Shown in pieces: positions 22,313 through 33,317 of a stretch of 64,000 nt of DNA. Position numbers and translations under genes: made by a program. How positions within the stretch are numbered: the stretch's first letter is position 1; every line of letters starts with the position of its first letter. The stretch spans positions 36,874 through 100,873 of the forward strand of contig KZ111152.1 in NCBI GenBank assembly GCA_002077045.2, written 5' to 3'. This stretch comes from Rachicladosporium sp. CCFEE 5018. Lineage: Eukaryota > Ascomycota > Dothideomycetes > Cladosporiales > Cladosporiaceae. The notes beneath the pieces are model-generated. The model was given only the letters and a program-made list of their open reading frames with translations, was not told the DNA's origin and did not search any database.

Positions 22313-22963
22313 GGCTTGCATGAGGTTTATATTCATAGAATCGAGCTTGCTCGAAACGCCGATACCAAAGCGCTAGCCTACTGGGCTCATGAACGGCTGA
22401 TCTTGACGAACGCAAGAAGCAAATTACTCCAATGCCTTTAATCTCAAACTGGTCCATATCTGCTGGCTTTCGATGTCTTGGCAAAGGGCCGACCGAGTCA
22501 GGAAGATGCCCGTGGTAATATGGGTCTCGATCTGGAGTGAGCTCCGCGCTGCTCGGTTTGTGAGATCCAGGCGCCTTCACGCGATGTCGATCAAATCAGT
22601 GAAATTCAGGATAGTCAATGAAGCTGTTGTCCGCCAAGATCGTGACGGGTTGGTGTTGCTGACCACTACCCCTAGTTGTGAGTCTAGTTACCACCGCCGC
22701 TACCCTGACCGCCGATGCTACCTGCACAATCTCGACGTTCATGACGTACATCCTGGTCAACTCGACTTTCAGCGTTCTGTGCTCATGGCGTTGGTCCACC
22801 ACGCCTGCGCATAGCCGGCGACCGCGTAAAGTATCCGGGACTCTGGTGGCGTACTGATACGGCGATTGGGGAATACTGACAGAACCTGGGCGAACCGCAT
22901 TGCTACTGCATCATATTCGCGAGCCCGCTGTGCTTAGGTGGCGCCTTCATACGTCGAGCAGCC
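22313..22963. other. Intergenic interval, nothing recognised
   Basis: 650 bp holding the SDR 3' end and the promoter of the histidine kinase gene. Nothing else is supported. Confidence 0.5.
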
Positions 22964-25900
22964 ATGCGCTCCCTCTCCAGAACCCTCGACGGCGAGACAC
23001 GTAGCGTTAACATCCCACCTCACTCGGCCAAATTGCAACGCAAAGCATACGAGTCGCGGCGAGAACGCGAATTCTACAGCTACTATGAGTCTGTCTTGTC
23101 TCTGGCAGACACTGCTCCACCACTGTGTGATCTCAACGATCCCGAAAGCGTAGCTTCACATCGGCCACGCAGTTCAATCGACAAGGCTTTGACAGCCTTC
23201 GTCCAGCTCACTGCACTTCGCCTGCAGGCCAGGCGGAGCATGTTGTTCTTCTTTGACTCGGACCACGCATATATTCTCGCAGAGGCTACTCGTACGCTGT
23301 CATTACTGGACGATATGGAACATGGAATCGATGATTCTCTGTGGCTTGGAGCATCGAAAATACCTCGAGGATTCTCGGTTTGCGAAGTCACTGCCGATCT
23401 TCCGGCAAATCACGGCTCAAATGCAGACGACCCAGACAGCAGCTCTATCGCACATATCATCGATGACCTCCGAGGAGACGTCAGATTCTGCGATCGCCCA
23501 TACGTGAGCGGAGGACCCCGCGCCCGATTCTATGCTGGAGTTCCAGTAACGACGAAGCACGGTATCAACATCGGGGCGTTGTGTGTCTTGGATGACAAGC
23601 CCCGGGACGGACTAAGTCCTGCCGATACTCGCTTTCTCTCGGACATGGCTACTACTGTGATGACACATCTAAGCATGGTTCGAGCGAACACGGAGAACCA
23701 GCGCAGTGGCGATATGACTACTGCGCTTAGCGCGTTCATCGAGGGTAAGTCAAAGTCGAATGACTGGCTTCACCGGACTGCCCATCATACAGCCAACGGC
23801 CCCAGCCATGGTTTGCCAGATTCACAAAACGCACACCGAACACATGGGACTCGTACGAAGCCAACATTCCGCAAAAGTAGATCTTCAACAAATGTTGCCG
23901 ACCAGGCCACTACGTCCAGCACATCCACGCGTTCTGGCTCCGACAACAGCACGATCAGCCGGACCAACTCTGCAAAACCTGACAGATACTCACACTCCTT
24001 ACAGACCAAGGAACCCCGACTCTCTACTTCTGATGGCCCGTCCGCAAGCGATGGCAGGACCTCCAACAGCGAGCTGGCTCAGCAGAGTATCGATACTGCG
24101 GACTTCGCTTCCGAGCCCTCCACTGTCGACTCATCGAAGAGTTTGCCGGAAGACCGCTTCACCGTCCAGGTAAAGGCAGTCATGAACCGTGCCGCTGGTC
24201 TGATCCGTGAGGCAGTGGACGTTGATGGCGTGCTTTTCCTTGATGCGACTCTAGGCTCGTATCAGGATCCAGTCAGCTCGCTCCAGGCACTCAACGAGAC
24301 AGACTCCGCATTGACCGACACTGCTAGCGAAGTGAAGAAAGCGCAAAACGCACAGTCCTCCAGCGGAGATGGTGGAACATCTCTACCGCCACGAGGCTGT
24401 CCGATCTTGGGATCCGCTGGTGGCGCAGACTCTGATGAGGAAGGCGGCTCCGCGTCATCAACGAGGATCAGCGAGAGCTTCCTGCGCAGTCTTCTGCGAC
24501 GGTACCCCGACGGTCGTGTGTGGCATTTCAATCCCGATGGCGAAGCGTCAAGCGATGATCTCGCCGGTACCTCATTGTCTCAAGAAAGTACCAGCGAATC
24601 GAATGAATCGGACACCGAGACTCCGGTTGCTACACCTGCTGATCGGAGGAGTCGAAAACGCCTGCGTGCTCGTATCAAAGACGGCCGCATGCTTCAGCAA
24701 CTTTTCCCCGGTGTACGGAGCTTTTTGCTAGTAGGCCTCTGGGATACCCGCAATGAGCGCTGGTATGGCGCCTCAATGATTTGGAGCTACTCACCTGTTC
24801 GCATACTTCGTGCAAGCACCGATCTCAACTTCGTCGCGGCATTCTGCGATGTAGTCTTGGCAGAAGTCGCGAGATTAGAGGCGCAATATGTGGATCGATC
24901 GAAGAACGACTTCATTTCCAGCATCTCGCATGAATTGCGTTCGCCGCTTCACGGTATTCTTGGGTCTGCAGAGTGCTTGGAGGAACGCGAGAACGACCCG
25001 GTCGGTCAGGAGCTAGTACGCTCTGTGATCAGCTGCGGCACCACTCTCCTTGACATCATCAATCAGTTGCTTCAGTACTCGAGGCTAGATAACGGTGCAC
25101 AGCAAAGGCATACTCAATTGCGAGAGTTCGGCAAGGCAATGAAAGTATCGAAGGACGCGGTCGCGGAGGAGGACACGAGTGGTGTTGCGACGCCGGAAGT
25201 CGAGACAATGCTCTCGTATCTTACGGAAGAAGCAATAGATACTGCTTGCGCAGGCTTTGCGCATCAGGGGTTGACGGCCTACCACAAGCAGGCTACGCTT
25301 CAAAGCCGAGATCACGACGATGCGGAAGTGCGGCCTGCTATCGTAGTCGACATAGTGGATGCGTTCGACCCGGCCTGGGCCTTACATGTAACGACAGGAT
25401 CCTGGAAGCGTATATGCATGAACTTGGTGAGCAACTCGCTCAAGTATACACCACGTGGGCGGATCGTTGTGTCTTTACGGAAACACGAACTCGCTGGCGA
25501 CGACTCCCGATTGACGGAAGTAACACTATCGGTTGAAGACACTGGGATCGGGATGTCCGATGCTTTCCAAGCGAACAATCTCTTCCGTCCGTTCAGACAA
25601 GAGGACAGCCTCGCGCAAGGCACAGGGCTTGGTCTGAATCTCGTTGGCAAACTCGCCAAGGCAGAGGGTGGCAAGGTAGTTGTCAAGAGTAAGAAGGGCG
25701 TCGGCACCACAGTCACCTTTAAGTCACAACTGGCGCCTGCGACGACGGTCGATGTCGTCAGTGAAGAAGTCTTGACTCCGTACACGGGCGTCATATATAA
25801 CATGCTTGGCTTTGCACGGTCTGACGAGAACGACGAGGCTGAGCCTCAACGTGTCGCGGGCGATCGTGTACTGGCCGATGTGCTGAGCTCAATGTGTCAT

Positions 25901-26957
25901 CAGCTCGGTATGAAACTAGATGCCGCAGGCGATGCAGCTACTGGCAGTCCTACACTTCGTCTAGTTCATGAGTCGATCTTTGCTCTGGATGACCCGTCCA
26001 AGGGTGCCTCCTACAAAACCTTGCTCTCTGATCCAAGTGTGGTGATTTGCGCAAGTCGCGCTTCGGCACTAGCACTGCGAAAGGAGTTTCGACAAAAGCC
26101 ATCTTCGGGCGGAGCTCATCAATTCATATGGCAACCTGTGGGCCCCAGAAAGCTCGCCAACGCTATTGCTGCGTCCTTGTCAAGTGGCGAACCTGCTTCT
26201 ACTGGAGGGATACTCGATGTTGAAACAGTGGCGACCTTCAGAGAAACGGGAACCGCCGCTGCCCGCGTCATAGCAGCGAATAAGACCGCTCCGCAGTCTC
26301 TTGCACTGCACACGGCCGAAGTTGCACTACGCTCCAAGATTGACGACGCAGAGCAGTCTAGCATCCAACAATATCTCGAAGGACCTGCACCGGTCGTGAC
26401 ACTTCCGCAGGGTGCGAGTCAAGATGGGGTTACGGACACTCTGTGTGTGCGTCGCTCACTGTCACTTTTGCTCGTCGATGATAATGTAGGGAGCATGCTC
26501 TCTGTCCAGATGAGACCTATGAGCTGATGTTGTATAGCATGTAAACCTCCGCCTATTGACGGTCTTTGCGAAGAAAGCAGGCTACCCCTACGAAACGGCT
26601 AGAGACGGCCAAGAAGCCGTCGACGCCTATAAGCGCGCTACCCGGGCGCCCCAGAACGACTCTACTGACACCGCAGCAATTCGGCAGCCAGATGTTGTAC
26701 TCATGGATCTCAATATGCCGGTCCTTGACGGCTTCGCCGCGACAAAGCAGATTAGGCATTTCGAGAAGGAGAGTGGCGTGCAAAGGGCAAAGATCATCGC
26801 GTTGACGGGACTGGGCAATAAAGAAGCTCAAGACCGTTCGTTCGCATGTGGGACTGACTTGTTTCTCACGAAACCTGTGAGGCTGAAGGAATTAGGCGCT
26901 ATCCTCAGTAAGTTGACCATTGGTGATAAGGAGCCAGTACCCGGAAAAGGCTCTTGA
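22964..26957 (+). CDS. Hybrid histidine kinase with GAF domain and receiver domain
   Basis: A two-component hybrid histidine kinase of 1313 residues, made of exons 22964-26485 and 26538-26957. The 52-bp intron (GTAGGG donor) falls in the receiver domain right after LLLVDDN, so without splicing the receiver is lost. A GAF-like domain occupies about residues 60-250 (DVRFCDRPYVSGGPRARFYAGVPV, then INIGALCVLDDKPRDGLS). A long Ser/Thr-rich linker follows. The HisKA H-box is NDFISSISHELRSPLHG with His near 656. The ATPase N-box is NLVSNSLKYTPRG, the G1 box DTGIGMS, and the G2 box GTGLGLNLV. The receiver has VVLMDLNMPVLDGF with the phospho-Asp near 1231, and a conserved Lys in FLTKPV. No membrane segment is seen, so a soluble sensor feeding a phosphorelay is likely. 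The signal is unknown. Confidence 0.92.
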
Positions 26958-27121
26958 ATACGCTATGAGGGCAAGCAGAGGATGAAAGATGGTAGCGATT
27001 CCGCGATGTGCCGCGCTCTGAGAAGGCATAATTGCTTCGTTCCATGTGTTACGGGCTTTTTGACTCTCCGTGGCACTGCGACGACGGCCAGTCCTTGCCA
27101 TGACTCTATTTACAGAAGCCC

Positions 27122-28876
27122 TCAACACTGCGGCAACAGCAGGAAGAAATCTAATATCTCTGTGCAGAAAAAGTGCTTTCCAAGCTCACGCGTGAGATGC
27201 AGCAACACATTCACACCCCTGTACACGTTTGCCACGGCTCCATCAGCAACCTTGCCCAATTCAGCACCCTCGACACTGGCATAAGAAGAATCGTTGCTAG
27301 ATGGCTCCTCACGAGCCCGTTTCTTCTCGTCTCGACCTTGCAAGACCCGGATGATCAACGACAGGCTCACGATCGCGACACCCAAGGCAGAAGCGAGAAT
27401 GAATCCAGCGTGAAACCGGGGTGCTTCGACCGTCCGCCATACCGCGTTAGTGAACCACATTGATTGCAAGAAGCTGAACATGTTCGACAGGGCAATGATA
27501 GCACCTCTCATCTCATGGTCGTCGGGCATGAGGTCGGCGTACCATGCGTACCAAATTCCAGGAACGCCAGCACTGAAGTACAGAAAATAATATGCAGTCA
27601 ACCTGTGTGCATACGAAATGTTCCAAGCTGCTAGGCTCACGGCGCCAAAGAACGTGCCTGTCTGCATGATGAGAATCATCTGCCATCTCCTGCCGCGCAA
27701 CAGACGTGAATCCGAGATCATGCCAGCTAGGATTTGCACTACCAGACCGACTGCGAGTTGTCCGGTTGGCCAGACATTAATCTCATAGACAGAGTGCTTC
27801 GTCGACTTCAGCCACAGCGCGAATACCGGCTGGTAGCTTGGAAGACTCCCTTGAATGAAGAAGTAGCCCAGAGGCAGTAGCCAGAACTGCCAATGGCCTG
27901 CGATGCGCGCGATCTTCTTTCGATTCCATGGAGATGCACCGAGGGGCTTGAGACCCCCCCGAGTAAGTCTGGAACGTGCCAAGTGAATCTTGGCTTCGGT
28001 GAGGTAGAAAGCACACGTGGTCTCAGGGAAGTCAGGGAAGCAGAAGTACCCTGCTAAGCCGATAGGAAGACAGATGACGCCTGGTGTGGATGTCAGTGTG
28101 ACACTGCACTCAAAATTTCACGCATCGCACGTACCGCAGATGATGAATAGCCAGGACCAGCCTTCGCGGCCCCCTACGCCACTCAAGTTCTTGTAAGCAG
28201 CCGCCTGCAGATATCCGGAGAACGTGTGCGACATCGCTGTTGTGGAATACTGAGAGGATAGATCCATTAGCTACAGCCAGCACTCATACTGAAGCTGTGG
28301 ACTTACAAAGATAGTGAGCCACTTGCCTCTCTCCTCTTTAGTATACCAGCTTCCAAGCATGTACATCACGCACAGGAAGTACGCCGACTCGAACGACCCA
28401 ACCAGGAATCTTACCGCATACAGCTGCGCTGGGGTCTTGATCGCGGATGCAGAAAACGTGCAGACCGTCCACAAGAGCTCAACAGTAGGAATGAGGAGTG
28501 AAGGTCGCACGCGAGTGACCAGCATAACGGCAGGCAACTGTGCATCAAGTACCCTGCGGTGAAGCAATTCAGGGTGTACGTCAACTCGCTTCCGTGCATC
28601 CCGAGCGCCTCTTTCATGCCGGAGACGTACGCATTGTTCACATTACTCTGGTCCAGGTTCTTGCTGAAGTATCCCAACATTGCTTATGGTCAGGAAGAAG
28701 CAGTCGAGCTTGAAGAGGAACCATTTCTCCGCTTTGGGCTTGTCTGGATCGTCCCGAATGAAGCCTCGGAACGCCCGCCAGGATCGAGAGAGGCGACTTC
28801 GCAATGGTGCTCCGTGGTACGTGAGTTCGTTGCCAGAGTCGGCATCAGCCTTGCCGTGGACAGTTTCGCCACCCAT
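27122..28876 (-). pseudogene. Pantothenate/allantoate-type MFS transporter, two frameshifts
   Basis: A major facilitator of the anion:cation symporter (Dal5/Liz1/Fen2) group; Liz1-like members import pantothenate. Recognisable blocks are EKWFLFKLDCFFLT, LGYFSKNLDQSNVNNAYVSGMKE, LVTRVRPSLLIPTVELLWT, MYMLGSWYTKEERGKW and EGWSWLFIICG. Introns 28306-28250 and 28134-28081 are regular. However, an extra A near 28681 shifts the frame after FFLTIS, and one base is missing near 28545, which restores it. From the ATG at 28876 translation would stop after about 78 residues. No intron can explain either shift. The remaining coding sequence is intact and conserved, so the damage is recent or is a sequence error. 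It lies divergent to another broken gene (2OG oxygenase). Confidence 0.75.
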
Positions 28877-29959
28877 ATCGATATCGACTTTCCGATGGAC
28901 GTGACTCGATATCTGTCCGCGGGAAATATACTCGACGGTGTAATGGACTCCAAAAGGCCCAGCGGTGCTACAGCGAGGAGACTTCGAGTTTGAAGTAAGC
29001 AATACTTGGAAGAAGCGGGTCAGGTTGACAGGATCCTAGACTGGCGAAGATGCGTGGAGTGATGGAACCGCGAGCTAAGGTTCGGAAAATTTAGACGGCG
29101 GCGATATGGCCACGTGCGGGCATCTTATGTATCAGCTGTCTAGACCTGATGGCGTTCATGGCGCCATCCGAATGAGCCGGATACACTACCACAAGCTGCT
29201 TACCTGGCCCACGCTGGTCGGCGCAGCTTCGGTATGGAAAAGCAGAGCCATGACACCATACAGCTGCATATGGTGTGCTACTCGCAGTAAAGCATATCTG
29301 AAGCAGTCGGATAACGTGGGTCAGGACATCAGATTCTTGTTCTTCAAGCGCAGCTTCTCCAGGGATCTAACCCGAAGCCTTTGGGCCACGTCGAACACAA
29401 TCCGACTGGGGCGGACTCATGACTTTGGAACGTCCTCGACCTCAATTCCAGTATAGCAGTACTTTGCGAAGAGTCTCTTTGATCTGTACGCGCCACGCGT
29501 ATATCTCGTGCACGGCTGGGACGGTGAGTAGTCGTACTTGAGTATACCCGCATGACCCTACGCAACGCTGCACCGCATTCCGAGTCGTGTCGTGGGAAGT
29601 CAGAACGCAGTCGGTTGCACCTTTGCCGAACGCAAAAGCACCTGTACTTCAGGTCTGAGGATTGGCCTATCACGCCGAGGACAGCTATCTACATTACAAA
29701 GCGTGTGGTATGTGGTCCACCAGAGGTTCAACGTTGGGTCCGTCTGTAGTTGTGCAACCAATCAAGCGGCTGCACTGATTGATGGCGACATATGAGGCCA
29801 TGTAGGGCTTATGCAGGTCTCCACTGAAGTCGATCAATCAATACATGATACAAGTGTGTACCCCGCTTCCAGCAAAGTATATGGACATTGGAGACACGCA
29901 TAAGCCAAAGCCTTGGGTGTTGTTCAACAGTCTGGAAAGTCAGTCAGAGCGCAGCCATA
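28877..29959. other. Divergent promoter interval, nothing recognised
   Basis: About 1.08 kb between the transporter and the oxygenase, which are transcribed away from each other. Shared control is possible. No other gene was supported. Confidence 0.5.
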
Positions 29960-31231
29960 ATGTCCACCACGACTACAGAAGCACCCAAGGTGCAACACTC
30001 GCTGAAGCCAACCTCTGATGCGAACCAGTATGACTACGGGAATCTCACACCGTACCAGCATCCGCCAGAAACGAACGAATAACTCCCGTGGTCCGAGCTA
30101 GTAACACTCGATCTCGAAGACTTTGGCCGACCCGGTGCCAAGGAGCGTCTTGCCAAGCAACTCGAAAACGCAGTCCACTGTATCGGATTCTTCTACGTCA
30201 AGAACTACGGCCTTGATGAGAAGCAAGTGCAACAGCAGTTCACTCTCGCCAAAGCGTTCTTCGAACTGCCTGTAGAGGAGAAGGAGAAACACGAAGTTGA
30301 CTATGCTAATGCTGACTACAATGGCTGGCGTCGACCTGGCCGACGTCCTACTGGGAATGTTTTCGACGATATCGAAATCTTCAATATCCCGAAGTACGTT
30401 TCGCCGCAGTGTACAGGTCAACTGAAAGACTGACGTCTCTCGATAGATTCACCCCGGACTTCGAGGGTAAATATACCTACCCGGCACTTCTTCAAGCACA
30501 TCTGCCCGAGATTGAGACGTTCCAGCGCGCACTGCATAGCAATGTAGTCCTGCCACTTCTTCGACTGTTCGCGATCGTCCTACAGTTACCAGACGAGGAC
30601 TACCTAGTGAATCAGCACACGTTCGAAAAGAAGTCCGAGGACCACTTCCGGGTGAGTGGAACTTGCCAGCAGTCCGATCGAGCCTTACTAACGTCTAGCA
30701 CAGTACATGATCTACCACCCCCGCACAGAAGACGAATGGAAAGCCGCCGACTACGGCAAGAAAGGCGGCCACACCGATCTCGGTACCGTCACGCTCCTCT
30801 TTCGCCAACCCGTCGCCGGCCTCCAAATCCTCGGCGAAGACGGGAACTGGACCTGGGTCTCCGCGCAACCCGGCGCCATCACCGTGAACCTCGCAGACAC
30901 GATTTCGCACCTCACAGGTGGCTGGCTGAAGAGCTCCGTTCATCGTGTCGTAGCACCGCCCGCAGATCAGCGAGAGTACAATCGCACTGGACTGCTGTAT
31001 TTTGCACGGCCGCATAATGATACTGTGTTGCTACCTATCACGGACTCGCCCGTGCTGCAGAAGGCTGGCATGAAGCCGAGATTTGAGGGTAACGTGACGA
31101 TGGAGCAATGGGTCAAGGCAAAGCAGACGCTGCAATTGAATCCGCAGATTGCGGAGGAGAGGTATGCGAAGAATGGAGATGGGACTGTGGAGGTGCTTGC
31201 GGGGTTCAAGGATCAGAAGTACAAGGAGTAG
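29960..31231 (+). pseudogene. 2-oxoglutarate/Fe(II) oxygenase with an in-frame nonsense codon
   Basis: A member of the isopenicillin N synthase-like 2OG-Fe(II) dioxygenases. Three exons (29960-30393, 30447-30651, 30704-31231) join in frame to 389 codons. The N-terminal DIOX_N part includes ENAVHCIGFFYVKNYGL. The iron ligands are visible as HTD (GGHTDLGTVTLLF) and the distal His in SSVHRVV, with the 2OG-binding Arg probably in the RTGLLYF/ARP segment. Codon 41 (30080-30082) is TAA in the middle of an otherwise conserved run, PPETNE then LPWSELVTLDLEDFG, and the frame stays open after it. A single base change could give this. A downstream restart would lose part of the N-terminal domain. The natural substrate is unknown. 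Confidence 0.78.
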
Positions 31232-31344
31232 ATGTGTTTGTGAAGTCTGTTGATGTAGTATAGACTTTGCAAGTAAGCACCAGGCACAGCTGCGCAAGAA
31301 GTAGATGCAGGTACTGTCGGAGTACTGCCACAGAAGCTAGCCAT

Positions 31345-32499
31345 CTACGGGAGACATTGCGAATAGTACCTGCGAGTCAAATCAGCGATTGATTCCGATT
31401 GCACTTCTTGAGGCTGATGATACTCACTGGCTCTGTGCCTTGCACGTGCCGGACGCGCAAGTCGTGGGTCCAGTCCAGCCCTGACCACCACACTGCGCGT
31501 ACAGCGAAGCAGAGCCGCCCGCAGCGCTCGTCGTGGTAGTTGCAGCTTTGGTAGTGGTAGTAGTGGCAGCTTTAGTGGTCGTCGTTGTCACGGGCGGCGC
31601 AGTCGTAGTCGTGGCCTTTGCAGTCGTCGTCGTGGTCCTGACGGATGTGACGAGCGTGGTCAAGGACGCAGGCGAGCCACCTCCGCTACCGAAAGCCTGA
31701 ACAGTTGGGCCTGGGATCTGGTAGGTGCCTGCAGCGTTGTTGTAGATATCGATCAAGATACCCGGGTCGGTAGCGCTGTAAAAGGTCTCTGGGCTGGCAC
31801 CCTTGATGGTGGCGGAGCCACCACCGCTGACCATCAGGTTGACACATTGAGGGTATGCTTGAGCGCCATTGGCAGACCGGGCCGAGTGCAACGCGAGGAT
31901 CTCGTGGCGCAGCACGTATGCACCTGCCGCGAGGCTGGATGGGATTGTGACTGTCCAGCTGCGGTTGGCCACAGCGAGCTGGTCCTCGCCCCAGTATCCC
32001 GGGCTGGAGCCGGATACGAGACCGACTTGGTCGATCTTGGCAAAGTTGAGGTCGGTCTTGGTGACGGTCGAGCAGTCGTTGTTGGGGCACGCAGCGAGGT
32101 AGTCGAGCACCGGGCCTGATGACAGACTGTCAATTGAATCGCTTCTTACTGTTCTTCATTACGAACTCTAGACCCACCCTGATGTCCTTCAGGCCAGCTG
32201 TTGCTCCAGTACAGCGTCACCTGTCCACCTGCAGTCACCGGGATGTGCAAACCTGCGGGGGTGGCGCTCTTATGGCAAATGATGTCTGCTGTCGCGAAGC
32301 TGTCGGGCGACACGAAGCCAGAGTCTAGGGCCTTGGTATCCCAACCGTAGACCTTGGGATGATTGGCTTGGTATGCCAGCTGGATGTCGAACCCAGGGTA
32401 CCACGTCTTGCCTACTGTGGCGCCAATAACAAAGCCATGAGAATGTACAGTGGGGAGGATGGAGGCGAGGAGCGCGAGCTGCTGGACGGTGAATTGCAT
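31345..32499 (-). CDS. AA9 lytic polysaccharide monooxygenase with CBM1
   Basis: A secreted copper enzyme that oxidatively cuts cellulose or related glucans. Three exons (32499-32178, 32115-31428, 31369-31345) give 344 residues. The signal peptide is residues 1-20, leaving His21 as the mature N-terminus (HSHGFV), which is the first copper ligand. The second His lies in VLRHEILALHS, and the axial region carries the QAYPQCVNL motif. A Thr-rich linker of about 60 residues leads to a C-terminal family 1 cellulose-binding module (YAQCGGQGWTGPTTC). The last intron cuts the CBM1, and the final 25-nt exon adds the closing YYSQC. The donor of the first intron is GTGGGT. The gene points to a plant-matter-degrading lifestyle. 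Confidence 0.95.
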
Positions 32500-32582
32500 C
32501 TTGGCGAGCCTGCGTCGAGAGCAACAGAGTTTGGTGTAGGATGGGGAGGCAAGTCCATTTTGCCTGCCAGGAGTAGGCTTGG

Positions 32583-32590
32583 TCTATATA
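32583..32590 (-). promoter_or_regulatory. Possible TATA box of the AA9 gene
   Basis: On the minus strand this reads TATATAGA, about 85 bases upstream of the AA9 start codon. The position suits a fungal core promoter. The assignment rests on motif and spacing only. Confidence 0.4.
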
Positions 32591-33317
32591 CCAATACGCG
32601 CCCTGCGACATCCCCCGTCTCGAGGTCCGGTCATCTGACATGTTGTGCAGTACCATAGTGGCGGCACCAAGCGAGTGGCATTCGGAGCATAGCCGTCCGT
32701 GAAGGCGTACCGTCGCAATGTGCTATAGTCTGAATCAAGCATACCGATGCTCGTTCAGAATTCGGAACCTGTCGATCCGCCAAGCCCGCGCCTAAAGCGA
32801 ACAACTTCATCAATGTGTAACGGGAACGTCGGGCCTGTGCGGACCGTTGCAGTGCCACTAGCAGGAGAGGACCGCAGTGGATCGAGTGGATGAGACGGCG
32901 CTATATGTATTTGCCGTCATGTCTCATATCTGCGCAATCCGTCTCATCATTTGCATGCCGTGCGGCGCCAAGGAACGCCCATCGCATGCACGTCCAGCGG
33001 CACTATGAAGGCCGTGCCATCTGGCAATGCGCGATGTTCCATCACATACCGTTGTCGTGATTTCAGGAGTATGAAGCGCATGCCGTGCGTCTCGTGCTGG
33101 CCTGGTTCAATCGTTCACTGGCGTAGACTCGCACGTTCGATCGCAGCCATGCAAATCTGCCGTGGCCATGATCTCAAAATCCCTCATTCTGTGCGGTAGT
33201 CTTCTCCGTGGTGTTGGTCTTTGGCGTCTCGCGCTCGCGATGCGACACATTTCAGCATTGGCGCACCTGTCGTGGTCTTCGTCCTTTCCGTTCCCTCCTT
33301 CGTTCATTTTGTCATGC
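32591..33317. other. Intergenic interval, nothing recognised
   Basis: Promoter side of the AA9 gene and 3' side of the Skt5-like gene. No gene, repeat or RNA was seen. Confidence 0.5.
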
